Shown: positions 15,135 to 23,901 of the stretch, in pieces
Position numbering within the stretch: position 1 is the first letter of the stretch
How the letters are laid out: each line of letters opens with the position of its first letter
Assembly: GCF_026342835.1 (NCBI RefSeq)
Contig: NZ_JAPEMI010000001.1
Location: forward strand, 3,230,501-3,294,500
DNA length: 64,000 nucleotides
Source of the DNA: Streptomyces sp. NBC_00154
GTDB lineage: Bacteria; Actinomycetota; Actinomycetes; Streptomycetales; Streptomycetaceae
Direction: 5' to 3'
The notes under the pieces: model-generated
The model's database searches: none
What the model saw: only the letters and a program-made list of their open reading frames with translations
What the model was told of the DNA's origin: nothing
Position numbers and translations under genes: made by a program

Positions 15135-15419
15135 GTGTTCAGATTTCGCCGGCGGTCGAAAACGGTGCGGCAGCCCTGGATTGAGCGCGACTTGCAGCGG
15201 CGAATCGAGCAAGCTGATCCGGAGCGAGGGCGTGGGTTGTCCCTGCCGGCCGAGGTCCAAGGCGAGGCCCTGCGCTTGCTGCAGGCTGGTAACAGGCTTG
15301 AGGCCATCAGGATGATCAGGGAGGCGGGTAACTATGGGCTGGCGGATGCCACGCATATTGCCGCTGCCCTGCAGGGTCGTTGCAACGGACATGGACAGGA
15401 GTGCCAGGATCAGCAATGA
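15135..15419 (+). CDS. Small protein with ribosomal L7/L12 C-terminal-like segment
   Basis: A 94-residue protein. After a basic N-terminus (VFRFRRRSKTVRQPW), residues about 38-75 read LPAEVQGEALRLLQAGNRLE then AIRMIREAGNYGLADATHI. This follows the LLxxGxKIxAIKxxRExTGxGLxEAK pattern of the L7/L12 C-terminal domain. Function unknown; similar short proteins occur in Streptomyces. The start is chosen from GGGAGG at 15125-15130; GTG 15132 is equally possible. It stands alone in the accessory region. Confidence 0.6.
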   Translation: MFRFRRRSKTVRQPWIERDLQRRIEQADPERGRGLSLPAEVQGEALRLLQAGNRLEAIRMIREAGNYGLADATHIAAALQGRCNGHGQECQDQQ

Positions 15420-15552
15420 CCGTTTTGAGCTCCGGCCTCATCCATATCAGGTCGATCAAGGGGAGACGTCGACCTCGGCCAACCCTCTGTGTGCCTCGAC
15501 TGGCTGTCTACTGACGTCCAGCGTCGACCGCCGCTTTTCGCACCTGTTGGTG

Positions 15553-15993
15553 TCAGCTGCTGATGTCAGGAACCGGGGCGCTCGACGAGTTCGGGGTACT
15601 TGTACGCCGGATCCTCTCCACAACGTGCACCGCCTGCTCCGGGTAGGCCCATAGTCGTACAGGCCCCGCAGACGATTCACACTCGATCACCAGCGCTCTG
15701 GTCGGGAGCCACAACATGTCGCGGAAGGTTGCTTGGCGTGCGCTGATGTAGCGCAGATCTTTCGGGAGTTCACGCAGCCGCGTCCACGACCAGCGAGGCT
15801 TCCATTGGAACTTGCCTCCAGCCCGTACCTGCCCAAGGCTGTATCGGCGCCCCTCGTCCGGCAGGTTGGCCCCGACCTGGAAGAAGACTGTTTGCCCTGC
15901 TTCGGTCTGAGTGGCTGTTCGCCGCGCTCGCCGCGCCATGAGCAGCGTCCCGATCACGCCGCCGATGAGGGCAGCGCAGAGTCCCGTAATCAT
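15553..15993 (-). CDS. Hypothetical membrane-anchored protein
   Basis: A 146-residue protein with an N-terminal hydrophobic helix (about 2-19, ITGLCAALIGGVIGTLLM), then a basic stop-transfer run (ARRARR) and a soluble domain rich in Trp and Arg (WKPRWSWTRLRELPKDLR, LWLPTRALVIECE). Topology suggests a cytoplasmic domain tethered by the N-terminal helix. No family recognised. Its start at 15993 faces the long gene-free stretch with the inverted repeat. Confidence 0.6.
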   Translation of the reverse strand: MITGLCAALIGGVIGTLLMARRARRTATQTEAGQTVFFQVGANLPDEGRRYSLGQVRAGGKFQWKPRWSWTRLRELPKDLRYISARQATFRDMLWLPTRALVIECESSAGPVRLWAYPEQAVHVVERIRRTSTPNSSSAPVPDISS

Positions 15994-16123
15994 GCGCGAA
16001 GGTAACAGGCGGCCAACTCATCGCCAAGGGGTTCGGCGCACCTTGGACCTGACATCACCCACCACTCGCCCCAGCTCCCATCCCGTCCGCCGTCGACCCA
16101 CACACCGTGGAGCGGGCGTGGTT

Positions 16124-16173
16124 CATGGCGTCCAGGTGGAGCGCGCCACTGTACGAACGACCTGGACGCCATG
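16124..16173. repeat. Perfect inverted repeat within a 552-bp gene-free stretch
   Basis: CATGGCGTCCAGGT (16124-16137) and its exact complement (16160-16173) flank 22 nt. The whole stretch 15994-16545 shows no gene on either strand. Its right part (about 16280-16500) is GC-rich, with low-complexity blocks. It separates the accessory debris from the core genes of AICE 2. Confidence 0.6.
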
Positions 16174-16545
16174 GGCCGCGTCTGCTCGGCTCTGCCTGGG
16201 TCGATGGTGGTCGGGATGGGAGCCCACGACGCTCGCCACGATTCGGCCGGCACTCGCGTACGGCGCCCCCTCCATCCCGGAGTCTGAGCGCCCCCGCCGG
16301 AGGCACCTCTTTCGGCCGCTCGAACTGGTCGGCCCGGCCCCCTCGGGCTCCCACCCGGTGTCGGCCGTTTCTCTTGGGCTGGTGTCGCGCTCGGTGCGCC
16401 GCCGCCCGGCCGGGGGCAGCCGGGGCGAAGACAGAGGCAGCCCGCGGCCGGGGGCTGCGGCGCGCGCCGCGCTTGCGCGGCGCCTTGATGAAGTAGGGAA
16501 AGTTCTACCGCGCGGTGAACCGGGACAGCTCCCAAGGCCAGCTTG

Positions 16546-17094
16546 TCAGGACGAAGCGGTGTGGTCCTCGAAGCCGTGTTCAGCCGGTGCCGTTCGACGC
16601 TGTGCGAGCCACCCGGAGACGCGCGGTCCCCCGTTCACCGCGCCACCCTCTCGGACGGTGCGGACGTGCTCGAACTCTTCCCGAAGGTAGTACCGCTGCA
16701 GCGCCTCGTTCGTTGTCCAAGCGTCAAGGCGGAGCCACTTCGCACCATCTCGATACGCTCTGTCGCCCGCCCAGTCGAGCAATCGTCCACCAAGGCTCTG
16801 CCCAGCGTAGGCACGGGACACGGTCAGCTTGGTGACGAAGGTGGACGGCTCGGCCAACTCCTGTTCCGTCCACAGGCCCTCTTCTGCCTCAGGCGAGAGC
16901 GTGATGGTGGCTGCGGTCGTGGCGCCATCCATAACCATGAAGACGGAGCCGGCCTCAATCGTGGCTGTTAGCCGATCAGCAGGATAGGGACGCTGCCACT
17001 GGTCGCTGCCAAGATGCGCGAGCCAAGCGGCAGCCTCCTCGCGGAAGGCTACGAGCTTGGTCACGTCGTCCGGGTGGGCAAGGAAGACTTTCAC
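16546..17094 (-). CDS. GNAT family N-acetyltransferase
   Basis: A 182-residue acetyl-CoA-dependent acetyltransferase. The beta4-alpha3 acetyl-CoA loop is seen at VSRAYAGQSLGGRLLDWAGD (about 93-112; Q-S-L-G-G-R corresponds to the Q/RxxGxG/A signature), and the C-terminal YYLREEFEHVRT is typical. Substrate unknown. The start ATG overlaps the stop of the upstream GntR gene by 4 bp (ATGA), so both are translated from one message, and the repressor probably controls its own operon including this gene. Confidence 0.88.
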   Translation of the reverse strand: MKVFLAHPDDVTKLVAFREEAAAWLAHLGSDQWQRPYPADRLTATIEAGSVFMVMDGATTAATITLSPEAEEGLWTEQELAEPSTFVTKLTVSRAYAGQSLGGRLLDWAGDRAYRDGAKWLRLDAWTTNEALQRYYLREEFEHVRTVREGGAVNGGPRVSGWLAQRRTAPAEHGFEDHTASS

Positions 17095-17864
17095 TGAGGA
17101 TCGTTCTCGCTTCGGGCGGACTGGTCGCCGATCTCGTAGTTCATCCGGTTTAGGTCGCCTCGGAACGTCGTGACGGTGCAGCGAATGGGCTGCTCAGCCG
17201 AGTACCCGGTTCGCATCCAAAGCAGCACTGGCACCCCCGCGCCGATCTCTAGAAGTCGAGCCTCGTCTGGGGTCGGCATGCGAGTGGAGATCTCGTCGAA
17301 GTACCCGACCTGCTCGGTTCCGTGCGCGGCGAGGTAGCGGGTTGTGCCCTCGTCTATGTCGCCGGGCTCGGCAAGGCGGGGAGCCTCGTCTGCGAGCCAT
17401 GCTGGGTAGTACGTCGCCTGAGTCGACCACGGCACGTCATCGACGTAGCGATGGCAGAACCGCAGGACCGTACGCGATGCAGGCTCCACCTTCAGCCGCT
17501 CTGCCACGTCGGCCGGCGCGGGCAGAATCTCGACCCTGAACGTCTGATGCGGCCGACGCCCTGCGGCAGTTACGTCGGTGTTGTATGCATCGCCGTTCTG
17601 CGGGAAGTTCAGGTTCTCGAACCGGGAGGCGTTCAGCTCGAACACCTCATGCTTGGCGACCTCGTATCCGAGTCCCTGACTGGACGAGACAAGCCCCTGC
17701 ATGACCAGCAAGCCCAGCCCGGACCGCACCGTGTTCCGCGACGCGTCGAAACGCGCTGACAGCTCGCTCTCCGAGGGGAGTCGGGACCCGGGCGGGTAGG
17801 TCCCGTTGTCGATCTCGCGGCGCAGAGCATCCGCGACTTGTCGGTACTTCGCCTGCTTGCTCAT
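17091..17864 (-). CDS. GntR-family repressor with UTRA domain (KorSA/HutC type), AICE 2 regulator
   Basis: A 257-residue regulator. The N-terminal winged helix (about 5-75; PPGSRLPSESELSARFDASR, NTVRSGLGLL) is followed by a UTRA ligand-binding domain (about 95-245). In pSAM2 a GntR-type repressor (KorSA) silences transfer and replication genes, so the same job is inferred here. An 18-bp inverted repeat pair (17885-17902 and 17962-17979) lies just upstream of the start, as expected for autoregulation. The gene overlaps the GNAT gene by 4 bp. Start ATG 17864. Confidence 0.9.
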   Translation of the reverse strand: MSKQAKYRQVADALRREIDNGTYPPGSRLPSESELSARFDASRNTVRSGLGLLVMQGLVSSSQGLGYEVAKHEVFELNASRFENLNFPQNGDAYNTDVTAAGRRPHQTFRVEILPAPADVAERLKVEPASRTVLRFCHRYVDDVPWSTQATYYPAWLADEAPRLAEPGDIDEGTTRYLAAHGTEQVGYFDEISTRMPTPDEARLLEIGAGVPVLLWMRTGYSAEQPIRCTVTTFRGDLNRMNYEIGDQSARSENDPQ

Positions 17865-17884
17865 GACCCCATCATGACGCACTC

Positions 17885-17979
17885 GCTCAACTTGTTGGTA
17901 CATGTGTGCCCCGATCGCTTGACGCCTCACGGTTCGTGGGTGCACCATCACTGCATCAGCTTGTACCAACAAGTTGAGC
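17885..17979. promoter_or_regulatory. Paired 18-bp inverted operator of the GntR repressor
   Basis: GCTCAACTTGTTGGTACA at 17885-17902 recurs as its exact complement at 17962-17979, 59 bp apart, in the 537-bp region between the repressor (leftward) and the transfer operon (rightward). Two far-spaced identical sites suggest repressor binding with possible looping over divergent promoters; this is inference. The rest of 17865-18401 has no convincing gene. Confidence 0.75.
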
Positions 17980-18332
17980 AAGCGGTGCAGCTCCTTCAAG
18001 TGTGTCGTCTTGCGTCTTATTCCCCTGCCTTCGGGCGGTGGATTGCAACGCACAGGAGCCTCGCATCGGTCGGGGGGAGGTGCCGGACAGCTGTTCGCCG
18101 AGAGGCGGGCGGTCCCTTGTCAGTCCGGACGGCAGGTCTCTGCCTACAGCGGGGCCCTAGCGACCTGTTCCTTGATCCGGCAGGCGCGTCCCCGAAAGAG
18201 ACCACCTGAAGTACTCAACTCCGCAGCACACTCTGCGGCCGGTTGCCTCCTCCGCCTGTCCGGCCTTGTGGCCGTACCGGCGGGGCTGAGGGGAGCCGGA
18301 GAACGTCTTTTCCGCTTCATCCACAACGGCGT

Positions 18333-18366
18333 GCGGCCCCGGTGCTCGAACACCGGGGCCGCTGTT
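18333..18366 (+). terminator. Attenuator-like hairpin before the transfer operon
   Basis: A perfect 12-bp stem (GCGGCCCCGGTG and complement) with loop CTCGAA, followed by TGTTTT. It lies in the leader 36 bp ahead of the first operon gene, with no gene to its left on this strand, so it is more likely an attenuator than a simple 3' terminator. Confidence 0.65.
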
Positions 18367-18401
18367 TTGGGCCGTTCCTACTGCTAGGGAGAACACGACC
18401 C

Positions 18402-18713
18402 ATGAAGACCATCGTTGCTGGTCGCGAGCCTGTTACGGCGACCGAGTTCATCGAGCTGGCCCTGGGGATCGACCTGGAGCTGTTCACTGGTTCGGCCACG
18501 GAGTCCGCGATGGAGCGGGCCGCACGGCTGGACGTCGCACACGAGGTTCTGGCGGGCCTTCGGGAGAGTGACCCCGAGACCGCCGCCTACGCCGAATCGC
18601 TGCTGCGGACTCTGCCGGCCACAGCGCTCCGGCCGACCGGGCGACGGCCGCGCCACACCGGCCGCCGCCCGGTTACGGCGCGGCTCACCACCGGATCGGC
18701 GGTGGCCGCATGA
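18402..18713 (+). CDS. AICE transfer-operon protein, unknown function
   Basis: A 103-residue protein beginning MKTIVAGREPVTATEFIELA. A helical N-terminal domain (to about residue 68) is followed by an Arg-rich tail (RPTGRRPRHTGRRP) that could contact nucleic acid or lipid. No known family is recognised. GGGAGA 10 bp before the ATG supports the start. Its stop overlaps the next start (ATGA), placing it first in the transfer operon behind the attenuator hairpin. Confidence 0.75.
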   Translation: MKTIVAGREPVTATEFIELALGIDLELFTGSATESAMERAARLDVAHEVLAGLRESDPETAAYAESLLRTLPATALRPTGRRPRHTGRRPVTARLTTGSAVAA

Positions 18714-19816
18714 CCACGCAGCCGAATCCGGAGGGGCCCCGACGGGCCCTTAGCCGGGCGCAGAAGGTTGTCCTGGCTGCCGCGTTCGTGCCGATGCTCG
18801 CCACCGGCATCGCAGGTGGCGTCGGTACGTACAGCAACATCAGTGCCGCCTACGGGTCGGGTACCGCGCTCGGTGCCGTCGCGGCCGGTGAGGGCGCAAC
18901 CGCGGTCCTGGCCCTGGTTCTGTTGGGGCTGACGATGCTGGGCCAGTCCTCCCCGCTCGTGGTCCGGGTGGGCCTGTGGGCGTTGCCGGCCGCGTCGTCG
19001 GTGATGTCGGGGATGGCTGCCGGTGACGATCCGGGTAAGACCGTCATCTACGCCGTGACCCCGATGGGCATGTGCGTGGCCGCGGAGGGCATGGCGTTCC
19101 TCGCGCGGCGCATCGTCGTCCACACGGACGGCCGTGACGCCGACGCGGAGCGCAAGGCCGCTGAGGTCGTGCAGGCGCTGGCCTTCCACCGGGCCCGTGC
19201 GGCCAACCACCCGGATGCGAAGGTGCAGGCACGGTCGGAGCGCACGTCATGGAAGCTCGCCCGCCGGGTCGGGATCGGTGATGTGTCCCTAGGGGCGCGG
19301 CTGGTCGACGTGCAGCGCGAGCGGGTCACCAGCGGTGCCGACGCAGCGCTGATGGACATGTTCTCCGTCACGGCCACCACGGCCGTCACGCCGGGCGTCA
19401 CGCCTGCCGTCACACCGGCTACCTCCCGCCTCGAACTCGAAGCACCCACGGCCCCGTCGGAGGCAGGGGACACACAGGACAGCGCCATTGGGACCGCCCC
19501 GGAGATCCCGCCTGTGCCGCCCGTAACGGCCGAGGACGCGGCGGCCGAGAGCGGCTCCAACTCGGAGCCGGCGGTGACGCCGCTGACGCTGGCCGAGGTG
19601 GCCACCGTCGCGGGAGTCGTGACGCCGCAGACCGGCGAGACCCTAACCGACGATCAGTTGGTTGTCGTGCTGCGGCACCTGCGCTACTCGGAGGACCCAC
19701 CCCTGTCCTACCGGCGGGCCGCCGCCTCGTTCCGCGAGGCCGGGTTCGTCGGCAGTGAGAAGCGCGTCCGCGTCGCGTGGGGCGCACTCCTCTCGCAGGA
19801 GGAGAACACGAGGTGA
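18710..19816 (+). CDS. Spd-like multi-spanning membrane protein of the conjugative transfer operon
   Basis: A 368-residue protein. Three to four hydrophobic helices span about 18-125 (VVLAAAFVPMLATGIAG, ATAVLALVLLGLTMLG, VGLWALPAASSVMSG, VIYAVTPMGMCVAAEGMAFL). A Thr/Pro/Ala-rich linker (about 220-300) then leads to a helical C-terminal domain resembling a DNA-binding fold (LSYRRAAASFREAGF). In AICEs such proteins are linked to plasmid spread (Spd) between hyphal compartments; this is by context. It overlaps both neighbours by 4 bp, so translation is probably coupled. Confidence 0.75.
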   Translation: MTTQPNPEGPRRALSRAQKVVLAAAFVPMLATGIAGGVGTYSNISAAYGSGTALGAVAAGEGATAVLALVLLGLTMLGQSSPLVVRVGLWALPAASSVMSGMAAGDDPGKTVIYAVTPMGMCVAAEGMAFLARRIVVHTDGRDADAERKAAEVVQALAFHRARAANHPDAKVQARSERTSWKLARRVGIGDVSLGARLVDVQRERVTSGADAALMDMFSVTATTAVTPGVTPAVTPATSRLELEAPTAPSEAGDTQDSAIGTAPEIPPVPPVTAEDAAAESGSNSEPAVTPLTLAEVATVAGVVTPQTGETLTDDQLVVVLRHLRYSEDPPLSYRRAAASFREAGFVGSEKRVRVAWGALLSQEENTR

Positions 19817-20148
19817 GCGCCCTGCCTTACCGCTGGCGGCTCGCACCGGACGGCTTCGCGACGTACCGGCAGCTTCGGGCCCTTGGCCTGCGCCCCGGCG
19901 GACAGGACGTGGCCGCCGTACTGCACCAGCCCCGTCGTCGCCGAGGCCCGCTGGTGGCCTATCTCTACCGCATCGACCGGGCCAAGCCCATCCGTCCCAT
20001 GACCCCGGCCAAGTGGGCCGCGCTCGCCAAAGCGAACGCCGCTCAGCAGGTCTGTCCGAACTGCCGCCGGGACGCGGAGTACCGCATCCCGCGCTCGCTC
20101 GGCATGTGTGTGACCTGCGCCTATCCCGAAGAACAGTGCGCTGCGTGA
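19813..20148 (+). CDS. RRQRL-type zinc-binding small protein
   Basis: A 111-residue basic protein. The N-terminal part includes YRQLRALGLRPGGQD and a basic RRRRG patch matching the RRQRL-motif family. The C-terminal part has four cysteines in two CxxC-type pairs (CPNC at about 83 and CVTC at about 98), a zinc ribbon. Common in Streptomyces AICE transfer operons; function unknown. GTG 19813 overlaps the previous stop (GTGA). Confidence 0.75.
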   Translation: MSALPYRWRLAPDGFATYRQLRALGLRPGGQDVAAVLHQPRRRRGPLVAYLYRIDRAKPIRPMTPAKWAALAKANAAQQVCPNCRRDAEYRIPRSLGMCVTCAYPEEQCAA

Positions 20149-20222
20149 AACCCCGCAGGGCCCGGCCGCAAGCCTCCACAGCACCGGTCGGGCCCCTACT
20201 CCCACGAAGGAGTGCACTCAGC

Positions 20223-21797
20223 ATGACCGACACCACCATCACTTCGGTAGCGGCCCCCGAGGCCGCCCCGGACATCCCGCCTCCGGCACCCGAGCAGAAG
20301 CCCGCCCCGGCCGCCGAGGTGGACCACACCCCGGGCGGCTGGCCGGTCCTCCCGCTCGCGGTGACCGGCACGAACGCCACCACCTCCCTGCTCGCTGCCG
20401 CAGCGCTGGTCGGAGGCCCGGCCGCGCTTGCCGTTGCCGCCACCGGCGCGGTCGTCCTCGGCACGGCCGCGGCGACCCGTAAGCACCGCGAGAAGAAGAA
20501 GTCTGGCAAGGCCACCGGCCGTACGTCGCGCTCTGCGGCCGGTGCGGGATCGGCTGGTCGTACCTCCCGTCACGGCGGGGCGGGTCGAGTGCCGACGCAG
20601 ACCGGTAGCGGGAACGCCGGCACCAGTAAGACCGCAGGTCGCGGCCGGGGGAAGTCGACCCGCAGCACCGCCGGTTCCTCGCTGGGGGCCGGGAAGTCGG
20701 GCGGACTGAACAGCCGCCCGCGCAACACCCGCAAGACACCGACCACACACGCCTCCACTGCAGCTCCGGGTAAGTCTCGGAGTCGTGCGGGGCAGGTCAA
20801 GGCGTTGCGGGCGTCGGCACGGCAGACGGCCCCGTCACGGGCGGCCCGGCGGGCCGAGACGACCGGGTCGCGGCGTGCCGTGGCGGATGCCCGCCGAGGT
20901 GCCAAGACAGCAGCGCGGTCGGCCTCCATGGCCCGTAAAGGCGCGATCGGCCGGTCCGTGGGCAAAGCCGCGGGCCGGGTCGCTGCGGCCAAGGGCGCGG
21001 TGATCGACCGCAACCGGGCCCAACGGGACCGTCGAGCCGCCGACAAAGTGGCCGGACAGCAGGGCGCGGTGCGCAAGGCCCCCGCCCGGAAGAGGGCCCG
21101 TAAGGCTCTGTGGCGGTCGGCCGCCCGGTTCCAGGGCCGTCGACTGCGCGCCGCCCTGCTCGCCGGGGCGTTGGGGCTGGTCGGCATGCTCACCACCCCG
21201 CTGGGCCGGAAGCTCGGCTGGGCCTGGCTGCAGTACCCGGGCCGCCGCCTCTACGCCCGCCTCACACACACGGCCGAGGAACAGCGCCACCAGCGGGATG
21301 ACGCGATACGCGCTGCCCTGCAGGACGACGAAGCCGCCGCCGACGCCGAAGCGGCCGACGACAGTGCCGATCAGGTCGGCGGTACGGCGGAGCGCCCTAC
21401 GGGGCCGACTCCGGCGGCACCGACCACCACGAGCAGTAGTGAGGGAGAGAACGTGTCTGGTTTCCGGTTCGAGGAGTACGCGGCGGAGATGGAGTCCGCT
21501 GCTGGGCAGTACGACCCCGAGAACGCCATGGAGATCCTGGCCATGGTCGAAGGGCTCCCGGCCGCGCTCACGAGCGTGGCGAACGTGATGAAGGTACTCG
21601 CCGAGCGGGCTGATTCGGAGTTCCCGCTGGAGAAGGACGTTGCGGACGGCTTCAACGACATCTTCGGCGCCGTCATGTCCGCCGTTGCGGTCGCTGAGGA
21701 CATGGGTCCGCTGTTCCGCCAGTCCCACGAGCAGGACATCGCCCGCCACGAGGACCCGCGCAACGGGCCCGAGGCCGAGAAGGGATGGAACGTCTGA
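20223..21797 (+). CDS. Very basic membrane protein of the transfer operon (SpdB-like)
   Basis: A 524-residue protein. A Pro/Ala-rich N-terminus leads to a hydrophobic segment (about 52-85, TTSLLAAAALVGGPAALAVA). A long Arg/Lys/Gly/Ser stretch (about 85-310) is likely to bind DNA. A short hydrophobic segment (about 313-330) is followed by an acidic region and a folded C-terminal domain (about 412-524, SGFRFEEYAAEMESA). Specific function unknown; the charge suggests a DNA-membrane adaptor for TraB. An in-frame GTG at 21453 after GAGGGAGA could start a separate 114-residue product. Confidence 0.75.
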   Translation: MTDTTITSVAAPEAAPDIPPPAPEQKPAPAAEVDHTPGGWPVLPLAVTGTNATTSLLAAAALVGGPAALAVAATGAVVLGTAAATRKHREKKKSGKATGRTSRSAAGAGSAGRTSRHGGAGRVPTQTGSGNAGTSKTAGRGRGKSTRSTAGSSLGAGKSGGLNSRPRNTRKTPTTHASTAAPGKSRSRAGQVKALRASARQTAPSRAARRAETTGSRRAVADARRGAKTAARSASMARKGAIGRSVGKAAGRVAAAKGAVIDRNRAQRDRRAADKVAGQQGAVRKAPARKRARKALWRSAARFQGRRLRAALLAGALGLVGMLTTPLGRKLGWAWLQYPGRRLYARLTHTAEEQRHQRDDAIRAALQDDEAAADAEAADDSADQVGGTAERPTGPTPAAPTTTSSSEGENVSGFRFEEYAAEMESAAGQYDPENAMEILAMVEGLPAALTSVANVMKVLAERADSEFPLEKDVADGFNDIFGAVMSAVAVAEDMGPLFRQSHEQDIARHEDPRNGPEAEKGWNV

Positions 21798-21799
21798 TC

Positions 21800-23878
21800 A
21801 TGACCACCAACACACAGGCCAGCACTGGGCCGGTGTGGGACTGGGCTGCCGGTCACGGACCCGTGACCGGCGCCTTGTCCGCCACCACCGGATGCCTCGC
21901 CGTCGCCACCACCGGAGCAGCCACCGGCATGCCCCCCGGCTGGGCCCTCGCCGTCGGCGCCGCCGGCGCCATCGGGCACACCATCAGCAGCCTGCGCGAA
22001 CGCCTCTCCGCCCGGACCATCGCCATGCGGTCCGCTTCCTGGCTGGTCGGAGCCGGGTGGACGACCTGGGCCATGACCACCGGGCCCCTGACCTGGGCTG
22101 CCATCGGCTCCCTCGCCACGATCGGCGTGGGCATGGGCGCGGCGGCCCGTTCCACCCTCCTGTACGAAGAAGCACGGGAGTTGGAGGCGATCGCGCAGGC
22201 TGAGCGCCAGGTCGCCCGCGAACTGTCCGCCGAACGCCGGGCGATCGCCGCGGAGTGGGTCGACCGCGTCCAACGCGTCTGCGGCCTCACGCTGCGAGTC
22301 CTCGCGGTGGAGATCTGGCCCACCGGCACAGGGTTCACCGTCGATGCCGAACTCCCCGCCGGCGGCGCGACGTATGACAAGATCGCGGGCTACTCTGCGC
22401 AACTGTCCGCGGATGCGCGTCTGCCGCACGGCTGCACCGCGGTTGCCTCACAGGGCATCCACCAGGGCCGCGTTCTGATCGACGTCACCACGGTCAACGT
22501 CCTCTCCGAGGAACGCACTTACCCGTCCGACTACACGCCCCTGTCCATCTACACCGGCATCCCGTGGGGCTACCGCACCAACGCCGAAGAGATCTGCGTC
22601 TACCTGCGCGAACAGTGCGCCCTGGTCGTCGGCCCCACCGGGTCCGGCAAGACCAACATGGTGCACGTCATCCTTGCCGGGTTCGCCCGCACCACGGACG
22701 TCCTGACCTGGGTGATCGACCTCAACGCCGGATCGGCTGGCCTGTCCTGGGTCCGCCCGGCACTGGACGCGAATGGAGCACTCGTCGACGGGGTCCGGCC
22801 GGGCATTGACTGGCTTGCCTCGACGTACGAGGAAGCCGTGCTGATGCTCGATGCTGCCCTGGCGATCGGGCTGCGCCGCAAGGTCGCCTACCAGGACCTG
22901 ATGGCCGAGCGGAACACCGACCAGCTCCCGATCAGCGCGAAGATTCCGCAGATCATGCTGGTCGTCGACGAGGGTGCGGAGATCCTGACCAGCACCGACC
23001 GGCGCATGAAGGAACTCGCGAAGAAGATCCTCGAAGTGATCCGCATGCTGCGCGCCATGGGCATCCGCACGGTGCTCACCGCGCTCGGTGCCACCGGGTC
23101 CGTGCTCGGCAACCTGATGATCCGCCGCGAGGCCAAAGCGCGAGTCTGCCTCACCGGCGGGGAAGTCGAAGGCATGGACCTGGGCAAGGTCTTCCCCGGC
23201 TCCCGTGGGCTCAAGGTGGACCAAGCCCCGTTCAAGGGCGCCGGGTTCATGGGCACCCCGGAGTCCCCGGCGGCCCTGTTCAAGAACTGGCGGATCCTGC
23301 CCAACCAGATCCGCGACATCGTGATCGCCACCTCCGACATGCACCCACACCTCGACGACATCTCCCGCAAGGCCGCCGCAGACGCCTACGCCTCGCGGTG
23401 GGATCCGGGGCGGACAGCCTGGATGCGAGACACCACCCACACCCCGGCCACCGACGCCCCGACGCAGACGACCAGCAGTATCGGCGCTCTGAACCTCGCT
23501 GCGCTCCGCAGCGACGAAGCCGCACCAGCAGACGATGAGGATGCGGCGGTGCGGGCGTTCATGGAACAGGTCGATGCGCAGTTCGCCACCGCCCCCGACC
23601 CCGAGGGCACCCCCGACGGTCCGGCCCCGGCGGGGCTGAATCTGTCCGCGCTCCGCGACGCCGACAACGAGGACGGCGGCCCGGCTTGGCTGTCGGATGC
23701 GGCCGCTGCTATCAAGGCTGCGGGCCCGACGGGCATGAAGCCGTCCGCCGTCGCCGACCTCGTCCGCCGCAGCCGGCAGGCTGTACGGGCCGCGCTCAAA
23801 GCAGCGGCCGAGCGAGGCGAGCTGGTCTACCGGGACAACGGACCGCACTCCGTCTACATCCACCCCGACCACGCCTGA
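21800..23878 (+). CDS. traB: TraB-like FtsK/SpoIIIE conjugative DNA translocase
   Basis: About 692 residues. N-terminal hydrophobic helices (about 50-65, 75-115) anchor it in the membrane. The motor domain has Walker A VGPTGSGKTN (about 278-287) and Walker B IMLVVDEGAEIL (about 390-401). The C-terminal 60 residues form a winged helix (GMKPSAVADLVRRSRQAVRA) like the gamma domain that reads 8-bp TRS repeats in Streptomyces TraB. TraB alone moves double-stranded DNA in these systems. The tandem repeats directly after the stop are its likely target. ATG 21785 is an alternative start overlapping the previous gene. Confidence 0.9.
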   Translation: MTTNTQASTGPVWDWAAGHGPVTGALSATTGCLAVATTGAATGMPPGWALAVGAAGAIGHTISSLRERLSARTIAMRSASWLVGAGWTTWAMTTGPLTWAAIGSLATIGVGMGAAARSTLLYEEARELEAIAQAERQVARELSAERRAIAAEWVDRVQRVCGLTLRVLAVEIWPTGTGFTVDAELPAGGATYDKIAGYSAQLSADARLPHGCTAVASQGIHQGRVLIDVTTVNVLSEERTYPSDYTPLSIYTGIPWGYRTNAEEICVYLREQCALVVGPTGSGKTNMVHVILAGFARTTDVLTWVIDLNAGSAGLSWVRPALDANGALVDGVRPGIDWLASTYEEAVLMLDAALAIGLRRKVAYQDLMAERNTDQLPISAKIPQIMLVVDEGAEILTSTDRRMKELAKKILEVIRMLRAMGIRTVLTALGATGSVLGNLMIRREAKARVCLTGGEVEGMDLGKVFPGSRGLKVDQAPFKGAGFMGTPESPAALFKNWRILPNQIRDIVIATSDMHPHLDDISRKAAADAYASRWDPGRTAWMRDTTHTPATDAPTQTTSSIGALNLAALRSDEAAPADDEDAAVRAFMEQVDAQFATAPDPEGTPDGPAPAGLNLSALRDADNEDGGPAWLSDAAAAIKAAGPTGMKPSAVADLVRRSRQAVRAALKAAAERGELVYRDNGPHSVYIHPDHA

Positions 23879-23901
23879 ACACCTCACACAGCGCTACCGG
23901 C

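Noticed and set aside
17974..18387. Coding frame for an activator (pra-like) between the GntR gene and transfer operon
   Set aside because: The translation has no domain, starts inside the operator repeat and lacks a ribosome site.
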